Assembly (NCBI GenBank): GCA_036186865.1
Contig: AP025041.1
Location: 43,139,935-43,203,934 of the forward strand
DNA: 64,000 nucleotides
Reading direction: 5' to 3'
From: Eustoma russellianum
Taxonomy: Eukaryota; Streptophyta; Magnoliopsida; Gentianales; Gentianaceae
Position numbers and translations under genes: made by a program. Positions 10,411 to 20,164 of the stretch are shown one piece after another; the first letter of the stretch is position 1; each line of letters begins with the position of its first letter. The notes under the pieces were generated by a model that was not told where the DNA came from, did not search any database, and saw only the letters and a list, made by a program, of their open reading frames with translations.

Positions 10411-10620
10411 TTAAGAGGGCACACCAGAAGTTGGGCGTACAGATGATTTCTTGAACATTTTGGACAAGTAACCAAAAGACGAAGAAGAAGATGAATTGTT
10501 TTTTCTCCCAAAATATTTTGTAGAAGAAACAGCATCGTTCTGATCTTTTCTCTGCATCTCCTTTTTGTATTGTTGTCTCATTAGAGAGATTTCTACTAGG
10601 CCTGCACCAGCTGTCAACAT
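10411..10620 (-). CDS. Small serine-rich protein, family copy 1
   Basis: 69 residues starting MLTAGAGLVEISLM and ending after a Ser run, then SKMFKKS. Two other copies in the window (40487-40741 and 54890-55398) keep the N-terminal MLT-GAGL-EISLM segment, a YK motif near residue 18, a Ser tract and a basic F-K-K motif. Conservation of both ends with a variable middle argues for a real protein. I recognise no domain; the N-terminus is too short and polar for a clear signal peptide. The TATA box (10743-10750) is about 125 bp upstream of the ATG. The upstream module is shared with the other copies and partly duplicated at 10859. Function unknown. Confidence 0.6.
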   Translation of the reverse strand: MLTAGAGLVEISLMRQQYKKEMQRKDQNDAVSSTKYFGRKNNSSSSSSFGYLSKMFKKSSVRPTSGVPS

Positions 10621-10742
10621 GGCTAGATATATTCAAGAATTTGATCAAGAATGCTTTCAAGCCCTTTCTTTTTCTTTGTTCTTTCTTTGTTTTTTATTTG
10701 GGACGTGCTTGAAGAATGATGGAAAATTGGGTGTGAATAGGG

Positions 10743-10790
10743 TATATATAGAGATGTTTGCAAGAGTAGGTGGCAAAACAAAGTGAGGAT
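10743..10790 (-). promoter_or_regulatory. Core promoter of small-gene copy 1
   Basis: A TATATATA box is followed (upstream on the minus strand) by a module reading TTTGTTTTGCCACC, then TTGCAAACAT. Nearly the same arrangement stands before copies 2 and 3, at a similar distance from the ATG. Confidence 0.5.
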
Positions 10791-10965
10791 GGAGTATAAC
10801 TCAGTTGATATTTAGATGGTAAACTATACCTAAGGTTGCATGTTCGAATATATATAACGATGTTTGCAAGAGTAGGTAGCAAAACAAAGTGAAGATGGGT
10901 ATCACTCAGTTGATATTTAGATGTTAAACTATACGTAAGGTTGCATGTTTGAATATGTATTTGAG
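10753..10965. repeat. 106-bp tandem duplication containing the promoter module and a tRNA-like segment
   Basis: GATGTTTGCAAGAGTAGGT occurs at 10753 and again at 10859, and the following about 100 bp match with few changes. Each unit also holds a tRNA-like piece with ACTCAGTTGATA and GGTTGCATGTT (A and B box-like). This places a second copy of the promoter module of copy 1 farther upstream. Confidence 0.75.
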
Positions 10966-11077
10966 CATTTCCGTCAAATACTTATACTGGAGCAGATTTT
11001 TGTTTAAACACGTTGTAAACAACAATTCATATTCCTTACATCTAGAAATCCTTTGAGATGTCCTCATGACATAATCC

Positions 11078-11335
11078 AGTTGATATTCGGGTTATGATTT
11101 GTTCTAAGAGGTCAAGAATTCGATTCCAGGGACACGCATAGTATGGGTGTTCCACTGCTGTTAGGCCAAAGACCAGATTTGCAGAGGACACCTTGTGTAG
11201 GTCACTGCGTAAATCATCATCTATCTAATAGGCCGCCAGATTCTTGATTTTTATCATCTACAATACTTCTTGAAGCTAGGACGGTGAAGACCCTCAGCAT
11301 GATAGATTTCGTCTTTTGCTATGAGAAACACCAAG
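11078..11335 (+). repeat. SINE, type C
   Basis: Full copy on the plus strand: head CCAGTTGATATTCGGG, B box GAATTCGATTCC, the ACACCTTGTGTAGGTCAC block and the 3' end GATTTCGTCTTTTGCTA. Confidence 0.65.
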
Positions 11336-12090
11336 TTTGTGGGCCTAAAAAGTAAAGACATGGAGAATTGAAGTACAACTTTTTCGTCGAAGATAAGCGA
11401 AGAATTTTCGTATAGTCAAGTGGACGGGTACGGTAGGTAAGCCATGAAGTCATCTAAGATGGGAAGAATTCAGGTGGGATTTACATTTCCCAAACAAAGT
11501 TTTTAATTTAAGTTTTTTCCCTCTTGTACTTTCTTACTATATAGAATAAACTATAATTACTTAAAATAATGACATTGATTTGTGACAACTAAGCTTTTAT
11601 ACTGTAAATGATTAAACTAAGTATTATGTTGAATAGTCTATTATATCCACATAGTAACTTAATAAGAGATTAGAATATGATTAATGGTAAAGATAATTGT
11701 ATTTTTTAGTATCAACCATGACACAAATCTATATCTATTCTCATTGGTGCATGTGGTTTAAATTTAAAAAAGAAATGTTGGTTATTTATTATATTAAAGT
11801 TACATAGTTAGACTTGACTATATAGATCAAATATAACCAAATATGAATACACAGTTAGACGAGACGATCTAAAGCAAATATGGTCAAACATAAATTAAGT
11901 TATATGGTTCACATTATAATTATAATGGTCTCTCCAATACACTCTTGAAATTGAACAACTTTCTTGTATTACATTTACATCCATTAATAGATTGGGATGG
12001 GAAGGATTTTTCTCGGACTTTTTATTTTTTTGGGACGCTTTAGATAAGGAGAGACTGAAATTGGCAACCATTCAATTTGGCAGTTGGTAA
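11336..12090. other. AT-rich spacer
   Basis: About 750 bp, strongly AT-rich from 11500 to 11900. No coding frame or repeat recognised. Confidence 0.4.
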
Positions 12091-12107
12091 ACATGCATGC
12101 TGATTCT

Positions 12108-12247
12108 TAGAGCAAAAGTCGAAATCTATAGTCTTAGGCTCTCATGTTTCAGCTCCAAGAAGCATTGTGAAGGATGCAAATCAGAAATTCAACGGCTTTC
12201 TAGGTTGAGTGAGGAGTTACACGCCAATTGAGCTATCCCCTGTAAGC
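12108..12247 (-). repeat. SINE, type C, internally deleted
   Basis: Only the head (right end, GATAGCTCAATTGG on the minus strand) and the tail remain; the middle is gone. Perfect 17-bp duplicates (ACATGCATGCTGATTCT at 12091-12107 and 12248-12264) flank it. The short form was therefore either inserted as such or shortened afterwards without losing its ends. Confidence 0.75.
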
Positions 12248-12264
12248 ACATGCATGCTGATTCT

Positions 12265-12875
12265 GATATCACAAGGCTTTTGATTGTTTTTTCTTTTCGT
12301 AATATTAAAGTTTAGGTTGAAAAGCGGTTTCTCTAGTTTAGGTTTATGACGAATGCATACCATTAACCTCATCGAAAGTTTACAGTAAAATGTATAGATT
12401 TTGATGAGAGAGATTGTTATTAATAAAATTTAAACGTAAGACCTTATAAGTCGAAGTGTAAAAATCTTACAAACTAAACCAACCCGCATTGACACAAGGC
12501 CTTAGGTTCAAGTGTTACAAAATACATTTTTTTGCCGCTGTATTTTTACATTAACTTATTTATCAGCTAATGGTGAAAATTTTTAATGCAAATAAAGGAT
12601 TTACATATCAAAACTTCTCTTCTCTTCTTTGAACAGAAAATGGAAATGTTAAATTGGCTATGGCTGTTTTGTGTCGTGACAAGAAAATATATGTCATCTT
12701 CTTCCATAATAAGACAAAAATAAAGGATTTCTTTAGCTAAGGGGCCGAGCGATGTATTTCTTTTAATTTTTGTGTCACGTCAAACATAATGCAAGGTTTG
12801 ATTCAAGTTAAGTAAAATAGTTTATTTCATTTTTTTTGTCATTTATTACTGCACTTCATAGGTCCGCTACAATGC
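12265..12875. other. AT-rich spacer
   Basis: No coding frame or recognised repeat. A plus-strand stretch near 12415-12530 (ATTAATAAAATTTAAACGTAAG and following) resembles a decayed repeat, but I cannot assign it. Confidence 0.35.
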
Positions 12876-13036
12876 ACTAGACTTCCGTATTTGTGCAGGG
12901 TTCGAAGAGAGACTGGATCGTTTTGCGATCTGATGTACACAGCTTTACCTTACACTTTGTGTAAGAGGCTGTTTCCGCGGCTCGTACCTCTAACCTCAAG
13001 ATAACAAAACAGCAATCTTACCAGTTGTTCCAATAC
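12876..13036 (-). repeat. Au-type SINE
   Basis: On the minus strand: the head near 13036, a B box-like GGTTAGAGGTACGAGCC, GGAAACAGCCTCTTACAC, TGTACATCAGATCGC and a 3' GTCTAGTGCATT end. About full length, moderately diverged. Confidence 0.75.
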
Positions 13037-13479
13037 CCATTTTATACCGGAAAAAAATCAATTTGGGAAATGTTTCTGAAAGTTTGAGCAGATCAATTTC
13101 CTCTTCAAGCTCAAATTTTTGTGTGCTGAAATTAGTCATAGGCATTTTGTAATGCTTCGACGAAATTCAGGAGTGCTTTTAAATAAAGGAGCAAGCAACT
13201 TGGGTATGATGATAAGTTAGAATATGGTAGGTGAATGCATCCAAAACGTTGAAGTCAATACAGGTGGCTTTAATTTAAATAATCTGCAAACAATCTGCAA
13301 ATTTGTCAATCTTACCAGCTGTATTAGGTCAATATTTACGTAAATTTTGAACTTAAATTTATATCGTGTGGTTAAATTATTGCCTTCAGCCATTCGTATC
13401 ACTTTCAGTCTGTTGATAAAAACCAATACCATTTCGGGATACTTACCTAGACCCTAGCGATAACCTTTGCTTTTGTTGA
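13037..13479. other. AT-rich spacer
   Basis: No gene or recognised repeat. The short minus-strand frame at 13217-13432 has no similarity I recognise. Confidence 0.35.
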
Positions 13480-14362
13480 TGTGGGAAAAGTACGTTAAAG
13501 TACTTTAAAATGTGCTCCGAACTTATATAAAAACTTGTTTGATGTTGTTTGGAAGATGGAAAGATGGTTTGAACACTTTGAACCTGAAAAAAGTCACTTG
13601 GATCGATCCATGTGTAGGCTAGATCGAACCAAGTGGAAGCTTAAATAAAGTTGGGTGTTCTGTTAGACATAGATCGACCATATCGATCGATCGGTATCGA
13701 AGACATCGAACGATCGATGTAGTGTGGATGCGATGCTGGAAACTTTCTGTCCAACATAGATCGATCACATCGATCGATCGATGTGACATCGATCAATACT
13801 ATGTTGGCAGGATACAAAGGTGAAGGTTCTTGTCCGACATCGATCGATGACATCGACCGATTGAAGTGACATCGATCGATCACATCGATCGATCGATGTA
13901 CCAACAATCAGAAATTTTCATTTTGAAATTGCATCTTTTGGTCTAAGGTTCATCTATCTTCACCTTTGAACGACTAGCAACTGACTTGGAGGTGTCAAAA
14001 ACTGCTGAAATGAGTTTCTAAAGGAGTCTTTAACACAACCCATGGTCTATATATAGTATGCCTTGGTATTTTATAACACATACAACAAGTCTTGCAAAAC
14101 TTTCAGATTTTCAGTAATTTTTTCGTCTCTGTCTCTTCTTCTCCATTATCAATCTCTTCTACAGCAAGTTTAACATCTCTCTAATAGAGCAAACTAAAGA
14201 GAGCAAGCCGTTATATCTTGGGAAGCATTAGTCTTGTTGTCTATCTTGCTCATTGGTAGAGACTAAATTGATTTAAGGACAGAGTTATCTTGAAACTCGT
14301 CTCGGCTTCATTTTGATCGTTTTTTTGTTTGGTTCACTTCTATTCTACCATATTTTCTAACA
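13480..14362 (+). mobile_element. Solo copia-type LTR with ATCGATCG palindromes
   Basis: This matches 38670-39496 along its length. It starts TGTGGGAAAAGTACGTTAAAG and ends TTTTCTAACA. A TATA box (CTATATATAGTA, about 14047) divides a promoter half with ATCGATCG palindromes (13600-13905) from a transcribed half with CCGTTATATCTTGGGA and TTAAGGACAGAGTTATCTTG. The last motif has a counterpart in the LTRs of the minus-strand copia element, so it is a related family. No internal region follows. The target duplication is not clear (GTTGA versus AGTGA), so the left end is uncertain by a few bases. Confidence 0.7.
13600..13905. repeat. Palindromic ATCGATCG block in the LTR promoter half
   Basis: Repeated cores of the form ACATCGATCGATCGATGT lie in larger inverted arrangements. 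The block starts with a hairpin in which CACTTGGATCGATCC faces GATCGAACCAAGTG, and contains a dyad around CACATCGATCGATCGATGTG at about 13780-13800. It lies directly upstream of the TATA box. Confidence 0.8.
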
Positions 14363-14543
14363 AGTGAGATATGATAGGTATGAGTTGTTGTTCAGGATAC
14401 TAAATCCTTGATGCTATACTACAAGAAAAACAACTATTAATATTACCTAAATTCTACAGTGTGTGACATAACGCTGGAGACTATATTATGGAAGATGACT
14501 GTAACGTCATTTCCATAAATATAATTATATGAAATTTGATTAT
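14363..14543. other. Short spacer
   Basis: Nothing recognised. Confidence 0.3.
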
Positions 14544-15811
14544 GTCTAACAATAGAGCAACAACACTATTACATAATTGTCTTAAAGGCTTCTGTCTATG
14601 TCAAAGTATGGGAGGTCGGATATACGCAACCATGTCTATGTGTTAGAAACACACATAGCTTGTTTCCAGATGACCCATAATGAAAATGCATGAAGCTGTG
14701 TACATCAAGTGGTACTTCCCGATATAAGAAGTGCATCCAATTTAGTGAATCAATTCGCTTTATTCTATCATATTTCAAAGTTAAGAAAGAATGTGTTAGA
14801 CAACAACAGTCAACGGCAAGATAAAGATAATGTTTAAGGGGTTAACTCCTGCAGTTCGGCAGAAATGCACCTCTGCTCGGCCTTATTGCACTTCAGCTCG
14901 GCAAGGTACTGCTCCCCAAAACATCCGCTTTTTATCAGAGCATATTCTAAGGTTTTCACCTCGGCATCAAGCTCCAGCCTCGGCTTCAATTAGAAGGAGG
15001 CGCTCCAGATCACTTCAGCCAGACCCATCTTTGCACTTCGGCTAGGGAGCCTAGCGCAACTGTGGAATCATCTGGCAGAGGTGCAGTATAAAGGAGTACA
15101 CATCGGACTTTATAACCTGCGCACGTCAAGGTCACATCAGCAAACCTACTAGTCACATCAGCAGACATACAGCATCATAGTCTTACTTCTCCAAGCAAAG
15201 GTCTCATCCGCTGTCAGAGGCAAGGGACGGAAGGAAAGTAACAAAAGCAAGACAATGGATACAAGAGAAGGGATCGAAACATTTTCATCTCTCCCAAAGC
15301 AAACACACGAAAACTCTCCTCAGTCAAGAACTGTGAGATCTTCATAGATTTTCATACAAAAATCATATCTTAGTGAGAATGACCCAAACTGACTTGAACG
15401 CCGAAGGGTTTTACCCGGGGTCATACCCCCGGGACTTCTGGTTTCTGCTTTCTTGTGCAGGATATTTAGGACGTTATTCCAGTTTGCAGATTCGATCAAG
15501 TTAATGACGTTTATTTCGGATCATCTCTGATCCTTGGTGAAGATCCGACTTCATCAATTATGTCTAACAATACACCAACAACAGCATTACACAATTGTCT
15601 TAAAGGCTTCTGTCTATGTCAAAGTATGGAAGGTCGGATATACGCAACCATGTCTATGTGTTAGAAACACACATAGCTTGTTTCCAGATGACCCATAATG
15701 AAAATGCATGAAGCTGTGTACATCAAGTGCTACTTCCCGATATAAGAAGTGCATCCAATTTAATGAATCAATTCGCTTTATTCTATCATATTTTAAAGTT
15801 AAGAAAGAGTG
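14544..15811. repeat. About 250-bp direct repeats around a 760-bp GCTCGG-rich segment
   Basis: 14544-14796 recurs at 15557-15811 with roughly ten changes by hand count, much closer than other type B SINE copies are to each other. Each arm holds a type B SINE (14575-14790 and 15594-15810, minus). The middle begins TGTTAGACA and ends TGTCTAACA and contains repeated CTCGGC/CTTCGGC words, as at 36620-37330. It may be a small terminal-repeat retroelement (TRIM-like) or a local duplication flanking an LTR-like insert. No tRNA primer site or polypurine tract is seen, which favours the second reading. Confidence 0.5.
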
Positions 15812-16121
15812 TGTCATCGAAGCTGATTGTACCTAACAATGTCAATAACATTTCAAGATTCTGGAACTTGAAAACCAGATCACATGTTGGATAAAGATGA
15901 GCATAGATGTACTTAGCTACGAGCTACCCTTTTTGACTCATTGGATATGTACGTCAAATACCACACCAGATGTGCGTGATAAAAACGCTTGTATAGAAGA
16001 AAGAACCTAATCAACTAACAAATATTAAATTTTGGTGAACGATCTGGCAACCAAAGGAGCTGGTGTTAGAGTAGAAAACAAAAACTTTTCCTCTGGTAAA
16101 TAGAAGGGAAAACTTTCTTTT
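15812..16121. other. Spacer
   Basis: Nothing recognised. Confidence 0.3.
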
Positions 16122-16195
16122 ACCCCTTACGTAGTCGGTTATTAATCGGATTGAGATTTGCTCTAAAAAATCAAGAGTTCGAATAGTAAGTGGAC
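16122..16195 (+). repeat. SINE, type C, head fragment
   Basis: GTAGTCGGTTATTAATCGG followed by a B box-like AGAGTTCGAATAG. The downstream body is missing. Confidence 0.4.
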
Positions 16196-16559
16196 TTGAC
16201 CAGTTGAATCATGACTATATCTGGTATTTGGATATTAAAATTCGATAGAGATTAAATTGGAACCATTGATTTTTTTTTCATTTCTTTGACTCCGCACGAA
16301 TTTATCGACATTTCCCATTCAATCTCTTTGTTCCTATATTTTATGTATATAGATATAGTAGTAAAGTAGGAATAAATTGTTATTCCATTCCTAAAAAGAG
16401 AAGGGTTTTCTTAAAGTCACAACATAAGAGTGTGAGCGTTAGAGCATTGAGAGGACCTTCTCCCGATACCCAAAAATCCATATAGACTTTTGTAATAAAA
16501 TGGCAAATGTTGCCCCACTTTAAGAACTGCACATTGTACTGCATTTCTTCAAATTCATT

Positions 16560-17037
16560 GAACATACTTTTCTAATTCCGGTTGCCTTGTTCTTATCGGA
16601 AGCCCGGCACAAACCTGCATGAACCATTTCACGAAGTATGCGTTTGGATAGTCTGAAGTCTCGATAGTTAGTTCTCGGCCTTCCGGTCGAAAAACAACGG
16701 CGATGAAGGCGTGTAGGTGCACTATTCCGTGGTGGGGATTGTAACTTCCTATAAATTTACCATTTGTCACTCAATGATGGAATCCATCAAAGAAGGAGAA
16801 AATCCACTTGGAATGTCTCTCGCTGGAGTGCTTTTTGCACCTAAAGTNNNNNNNNNNTACCAACTTGATCTTGTTGCTCCTGGCAACAAACCTGCATGAA
16901 CCATTTCACGAAGTATGTGTCCGGATAGTCCAAAGTCTCGATAGTTAGCTCTCGGCCTTCCGGTCGAAAAACAACGGCGATGAAGGCGTGTAGGTGCACT
17001 ATTTTGTGGTGGGGATTGTAACTTCCTATAAATTTAC
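16560..17037 (-). pseudogene. Duplicated gene fragment around an assembly gap
   Basis: A stretch of about 170 bp at 16600-16765 recurs at 16868-17040 across the N gap. The minus strand reads an exon-like frame (GIVHLHAFIAVVFRPEGREL, then SDYPNAYFVKWFMQ) that stops being shared at CAG followed by GTTTGT, which looks like an exon end with a GT donor. I do not recognise the protein. The two copies differ at a few positions. This could be a real tandem gene fragment, a captured exon or an assembly artefact. Confidence 0.4.
16848..16857. other. Assembly gap (10 N)
   Basis: Ten N, a conventional placeholder of unknown true length. It lies inside the duplicated fragment, where an assembler could easily fail. 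Confidence 0.98.
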
Positions 17038-17039
17038 TA

Positions 17040-17265
17040 TTTGTTCAGGGACACGTATAGTGTGGGTGTTCCACTACTGCTAGGCCAAATGTCTAGTTTG
17101 CGGGGGGACACCTTGTGTGGGTTACTGCGTAAGTCCTCACCCAACCCAGGAGACCACTGGATTTCTGATTTTCATCCTCCACAATACTCTTTCGGACTGG
17201 AGCGCTGGGAATCTTCAAGACCAAGGAATAGCCTTTTTGCTCCAAGATAATGATCTCTAAACTTC
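17040..17265 (+). repeat. SINE, type C, without its head
   Basis: Plus strand from GGGACACGTATAGTGTGGGTG through the ACACCTTGTGTGGG block to TTTTTGCTCCAAG. The tRNA-like head is absent and the gene fragment abuts instead. Confidence 0.6.
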
Positions 17266-17807
17266 TCTAATTTAGAATTCCATCTGTAGACCTCTCGTGG
17301 TTTTAGAACTAAATTAAAAACTTAATCAAATCATTAAATTACATTCAATTAAACTCGACCCGTAGTCTATTGCAAACTTCCGACAGTCAGATCCATGGAA
17401 AAGACCAAAGGATTCATGTAACTCCAAAGAAATCAAGTAGCTTCATTTATATGCAAAGGTTTGGAAATAATGACCCCGTTTTATGTAAAATAAAGCAAAT
17501 AATAATTTATTATTAACTAGAATTATTGAGTATGACATAAATATAAAACGAGATAAATTAGTAATAAAAGTGAATATCATATTTTAAACGAAACCCCCCT
17601 CTCTAAACCACCCCCTCTCTCCGTGGAAGGCAAAACCATTAGCAGCGAAAACAATATCTATTATTCAAAATAATAGAAATACAAGAGACAACCTAATTTA
17701 GACTTAAACTTTAAAAATACTAGAGAATTGAACTCAATATTTTCTTATATCGAATTGGTATAACATCACACATCTCTTTTTCTGCCTCTATTTTCTTCCA
17801 CCTGCTT
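17266..17807. other. AT-rich spacer
   Basis: No gene recognised. Confidence 0.35.
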
Positions 17808-18484
17808 TGTAGCGCCCCAGCCCGGACAGCGGACCCAAACTGGTGCACCCGTCGTAGCCCACTAAGAGGACTACCAGACGTCATTACTCTCACATGCGCA
17901 TCAACGCTGACGCAAGAGAAATAAGCGCAGAGACACATGCAAATTAAAATCTAAACCCATCAAATCTATATTCCCAAAAGCATAAGTAACTAAAACTGTT
18001 TATGGACGCAGCCATCTAGTTCTCAACTGAATGAATTAACATAAATAACAAGAAGTGGTCTATTACAATTCCCAATGTATGCTCTAATCACCCCACTCAG
18101 CCCATTCGCCGTCGTCCTCAATGAATATCATGTCAAATTCGGGCTCATCTGCAAAACAATGGGTAGAACCCTTAGCGAAAAACGCTAGCAAGTAACCCGC
18201 TTATAAGACATACGCGATCATCACATGACAAGACATGAGTGAATATTAATATGAAGGGGAATAGGGCACACGTCCTGAGTTGTTCAAAAGTTCAGATTTA
18301 CTTACGTAGTAAAAGAAAAGAACAAGTAACAAGCAAGTATACAACGATTCACTTTCGTATCAATCATACCGGAACAAACATATGATGTATGCCAATTCAA
18401 ATCATGCTCTACACTACACAGTCTCAATACTTATGCAATACTTTTCGAACAGTACAATGCATGTCACAAAGTCCGGTCTCATAA

Positions 18485-18700
18485 CTTTATACCCTGTGAT
18501 GGGTCACAGCTTGTCTTTATGCCCTGTGATACATTACAACTTAATTTTATACCCTGTAATGATCCACAACTTGTCTTTATACCCTGTGTCACATTACTGC
18601 TCACTTTATACCCTGTGATGACTACAGCTTGTCTTTATACCCTGTAGCACATCACAGCTCATTTCCAAAGACTTTATACCCTGTGCCAAGGCATAGTTCT
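18485..18700 (+). repeat. Seven-unit minisatellite, TTTATACCCTGTGAT
   Basis: Units of about 28-40 bp each begin CTTTATACCCTGT. Most contain a small dyad such as CTGTGAT with TCACAG. The spacing and sequence are irregular, so it is an LTR minisatellite and not a CRISPR array. Confidence 0.85.
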
Positions 18701-19117
18701 TGTCAAAACATAATACAAATGCAAGTGCCATGATGCAAATATGCACAACCAACATATCATTCAATCACTCGAGGCTCATCTCATTCACACATTCAAGCGT
18801 ATCACTACATGCTCAGGTCTACCTCACATAAACATTCATACTAGGAATGCAAGGGATGAAGTAAACACCCTCACACGCTCCATTTGAACCTTATCGATGC
18901 CTCAAGCATTCATTCTTAACCCCTTAGATCACTCGCACTGAAGTCCAATTCAAATACCTCACGGAGTCCTCACCGTTGATTCACCATCTTAAGACGCTTC
19001 CCAAGCCTTACACTAACCTTAATCAAGTCTTAGGAAGCCTCTAATGTCCCCCAAATGGGTCCTCTAGCTTCCCTTTCTTTCTTCTATTCTTCCCAAGAAA
19101 CTGCCTAACATCATACC

Positions 19118-19325
19118 CTACATCGATCGATCGATGTCGCATCATACCCTGACATCGATCGATCGAAGTCCGTCAGAGAGCTTTCTGTCTTACATCAGTC
19201 GATCCCTCTGTCTACATCGATCGATCGAAGTGACTTCATACCCTAACTTCGATCGATCGAAGTCCGTCAGAAACTTTCTGTCTTACATCAGTCTCTCCTT
19301 TCCCTACATTGATCGATCGATGTCT
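19118..19325. repeat. ATCGATCG palindromes in the gypsy-like segment
   Basis: Cores ACATCGATCGATCGATGT, ACATCGATCGATCGAAGT and ACTTCGATCGATCGAAGT-like recur with TTTCTGTCTTACATCAGTC spacers. The same cores occur in the copia LTRs at 13.6, 38.8 and 56.9 kb, although the surrounding sequence is unrelated. Confidence 0.8.
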
Positions 19326-20164
19326 ATGATCCCCAGAAAATAACTTTGCGATTTCTGCAGAACTGCAGAATCAAACCCTTCAACCGTTCTCAAACTTCAT
19401 CCCAATCATTCCAGGCCTAATCCCTACTACGATCTCATGCTTAAACTACAGATTGAACACTACACACATACCTAATAAATATTCAAGCCTGGAACTCAAA
19501 GATTTCAACCCTATTAATTCAAAGATACCACCTTTCACCCTCAAACTCTATCACGCAATAAAATTGCAACAAAAGGGGATTCAAGGGTGGAGATTTGCAG
19601 GAATTCACATATCCTCCAACATGAAATTAGATTTTTAACATACGATGACCAAAACATCAACCCAAAACACAGTAATTGCACCGAATTCACATATAAATAA
19701 ACAAGGGTATAATACTGCATGGTGATCCAATTCTGCTACCAAAGTAAGGCCTTTTTTCTTCACAAATCGCAGGAACTTATAAGAAGATTACTTGCTTTTG
19801 ATTACTGATACTCGGATTGGGAAACAAACGGAGGTTGAATCGGTTCCTGGAGACTGTCTTCCTCTCCTATACCTTGAAAAAGTCGACTAGGGCTTGGGAA
19901 AGAACAAGGGTCGACGGTTGCTGAGAAAATGGGAAAAAGGTTTTGCTTCGGTGTGTCCTCCTCATGAAGAAACTTGCCAATTTATATGTAACATGATAGG
20001 TAAAATAAAAACACATGCTCTTTACTATTCAAATTTATGTCCATTTTCTTTTGCCAAAAATTGTGAACCACCGTCCATGATTATGCAAAAGTTGGTCAAC
20101 CATATCATTGTTTTCTTTTTTTAACCAAAAGAATAACATCAAAGAGTTCTCATTTGTAGTCTAG

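Larger units (their letters stand above)
17808..20100 (+). mobile_element. Long LTR-like segment, probably Ty3/gypsy type, right end not found
   Basis: It starts TGTAGCGCCCCAGCCCGG. Its first about 90 bp match the inverted right end of the solo LTR at 49256-50796, including GCACCCG, CTACTAAGAG-like and CTACCAGACGTC-like words. It contains an array of seven about 30-bp units (18485-18700) and four or five ATCGATCG palindromes (19118-19322). No second TGTAGCG end was found before the copia remnant at about 20165. Superfamily is inferred from LTR style only. Confidence 0.45.

Noticed and set aside
13641..13907. Minus-strand frame of Ile-Asp-Arg-Ser repeats
   Set aside because: It is the ATCGATCG block read as codons; the same happens at 38713-39045 and 19134-19343.
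18485..18700. Regular repeats as a possible CRISPR array
   Set aside because: Plant DNA, irregular units and no unique spacers of constant size; an LTR minisatellite fits better.
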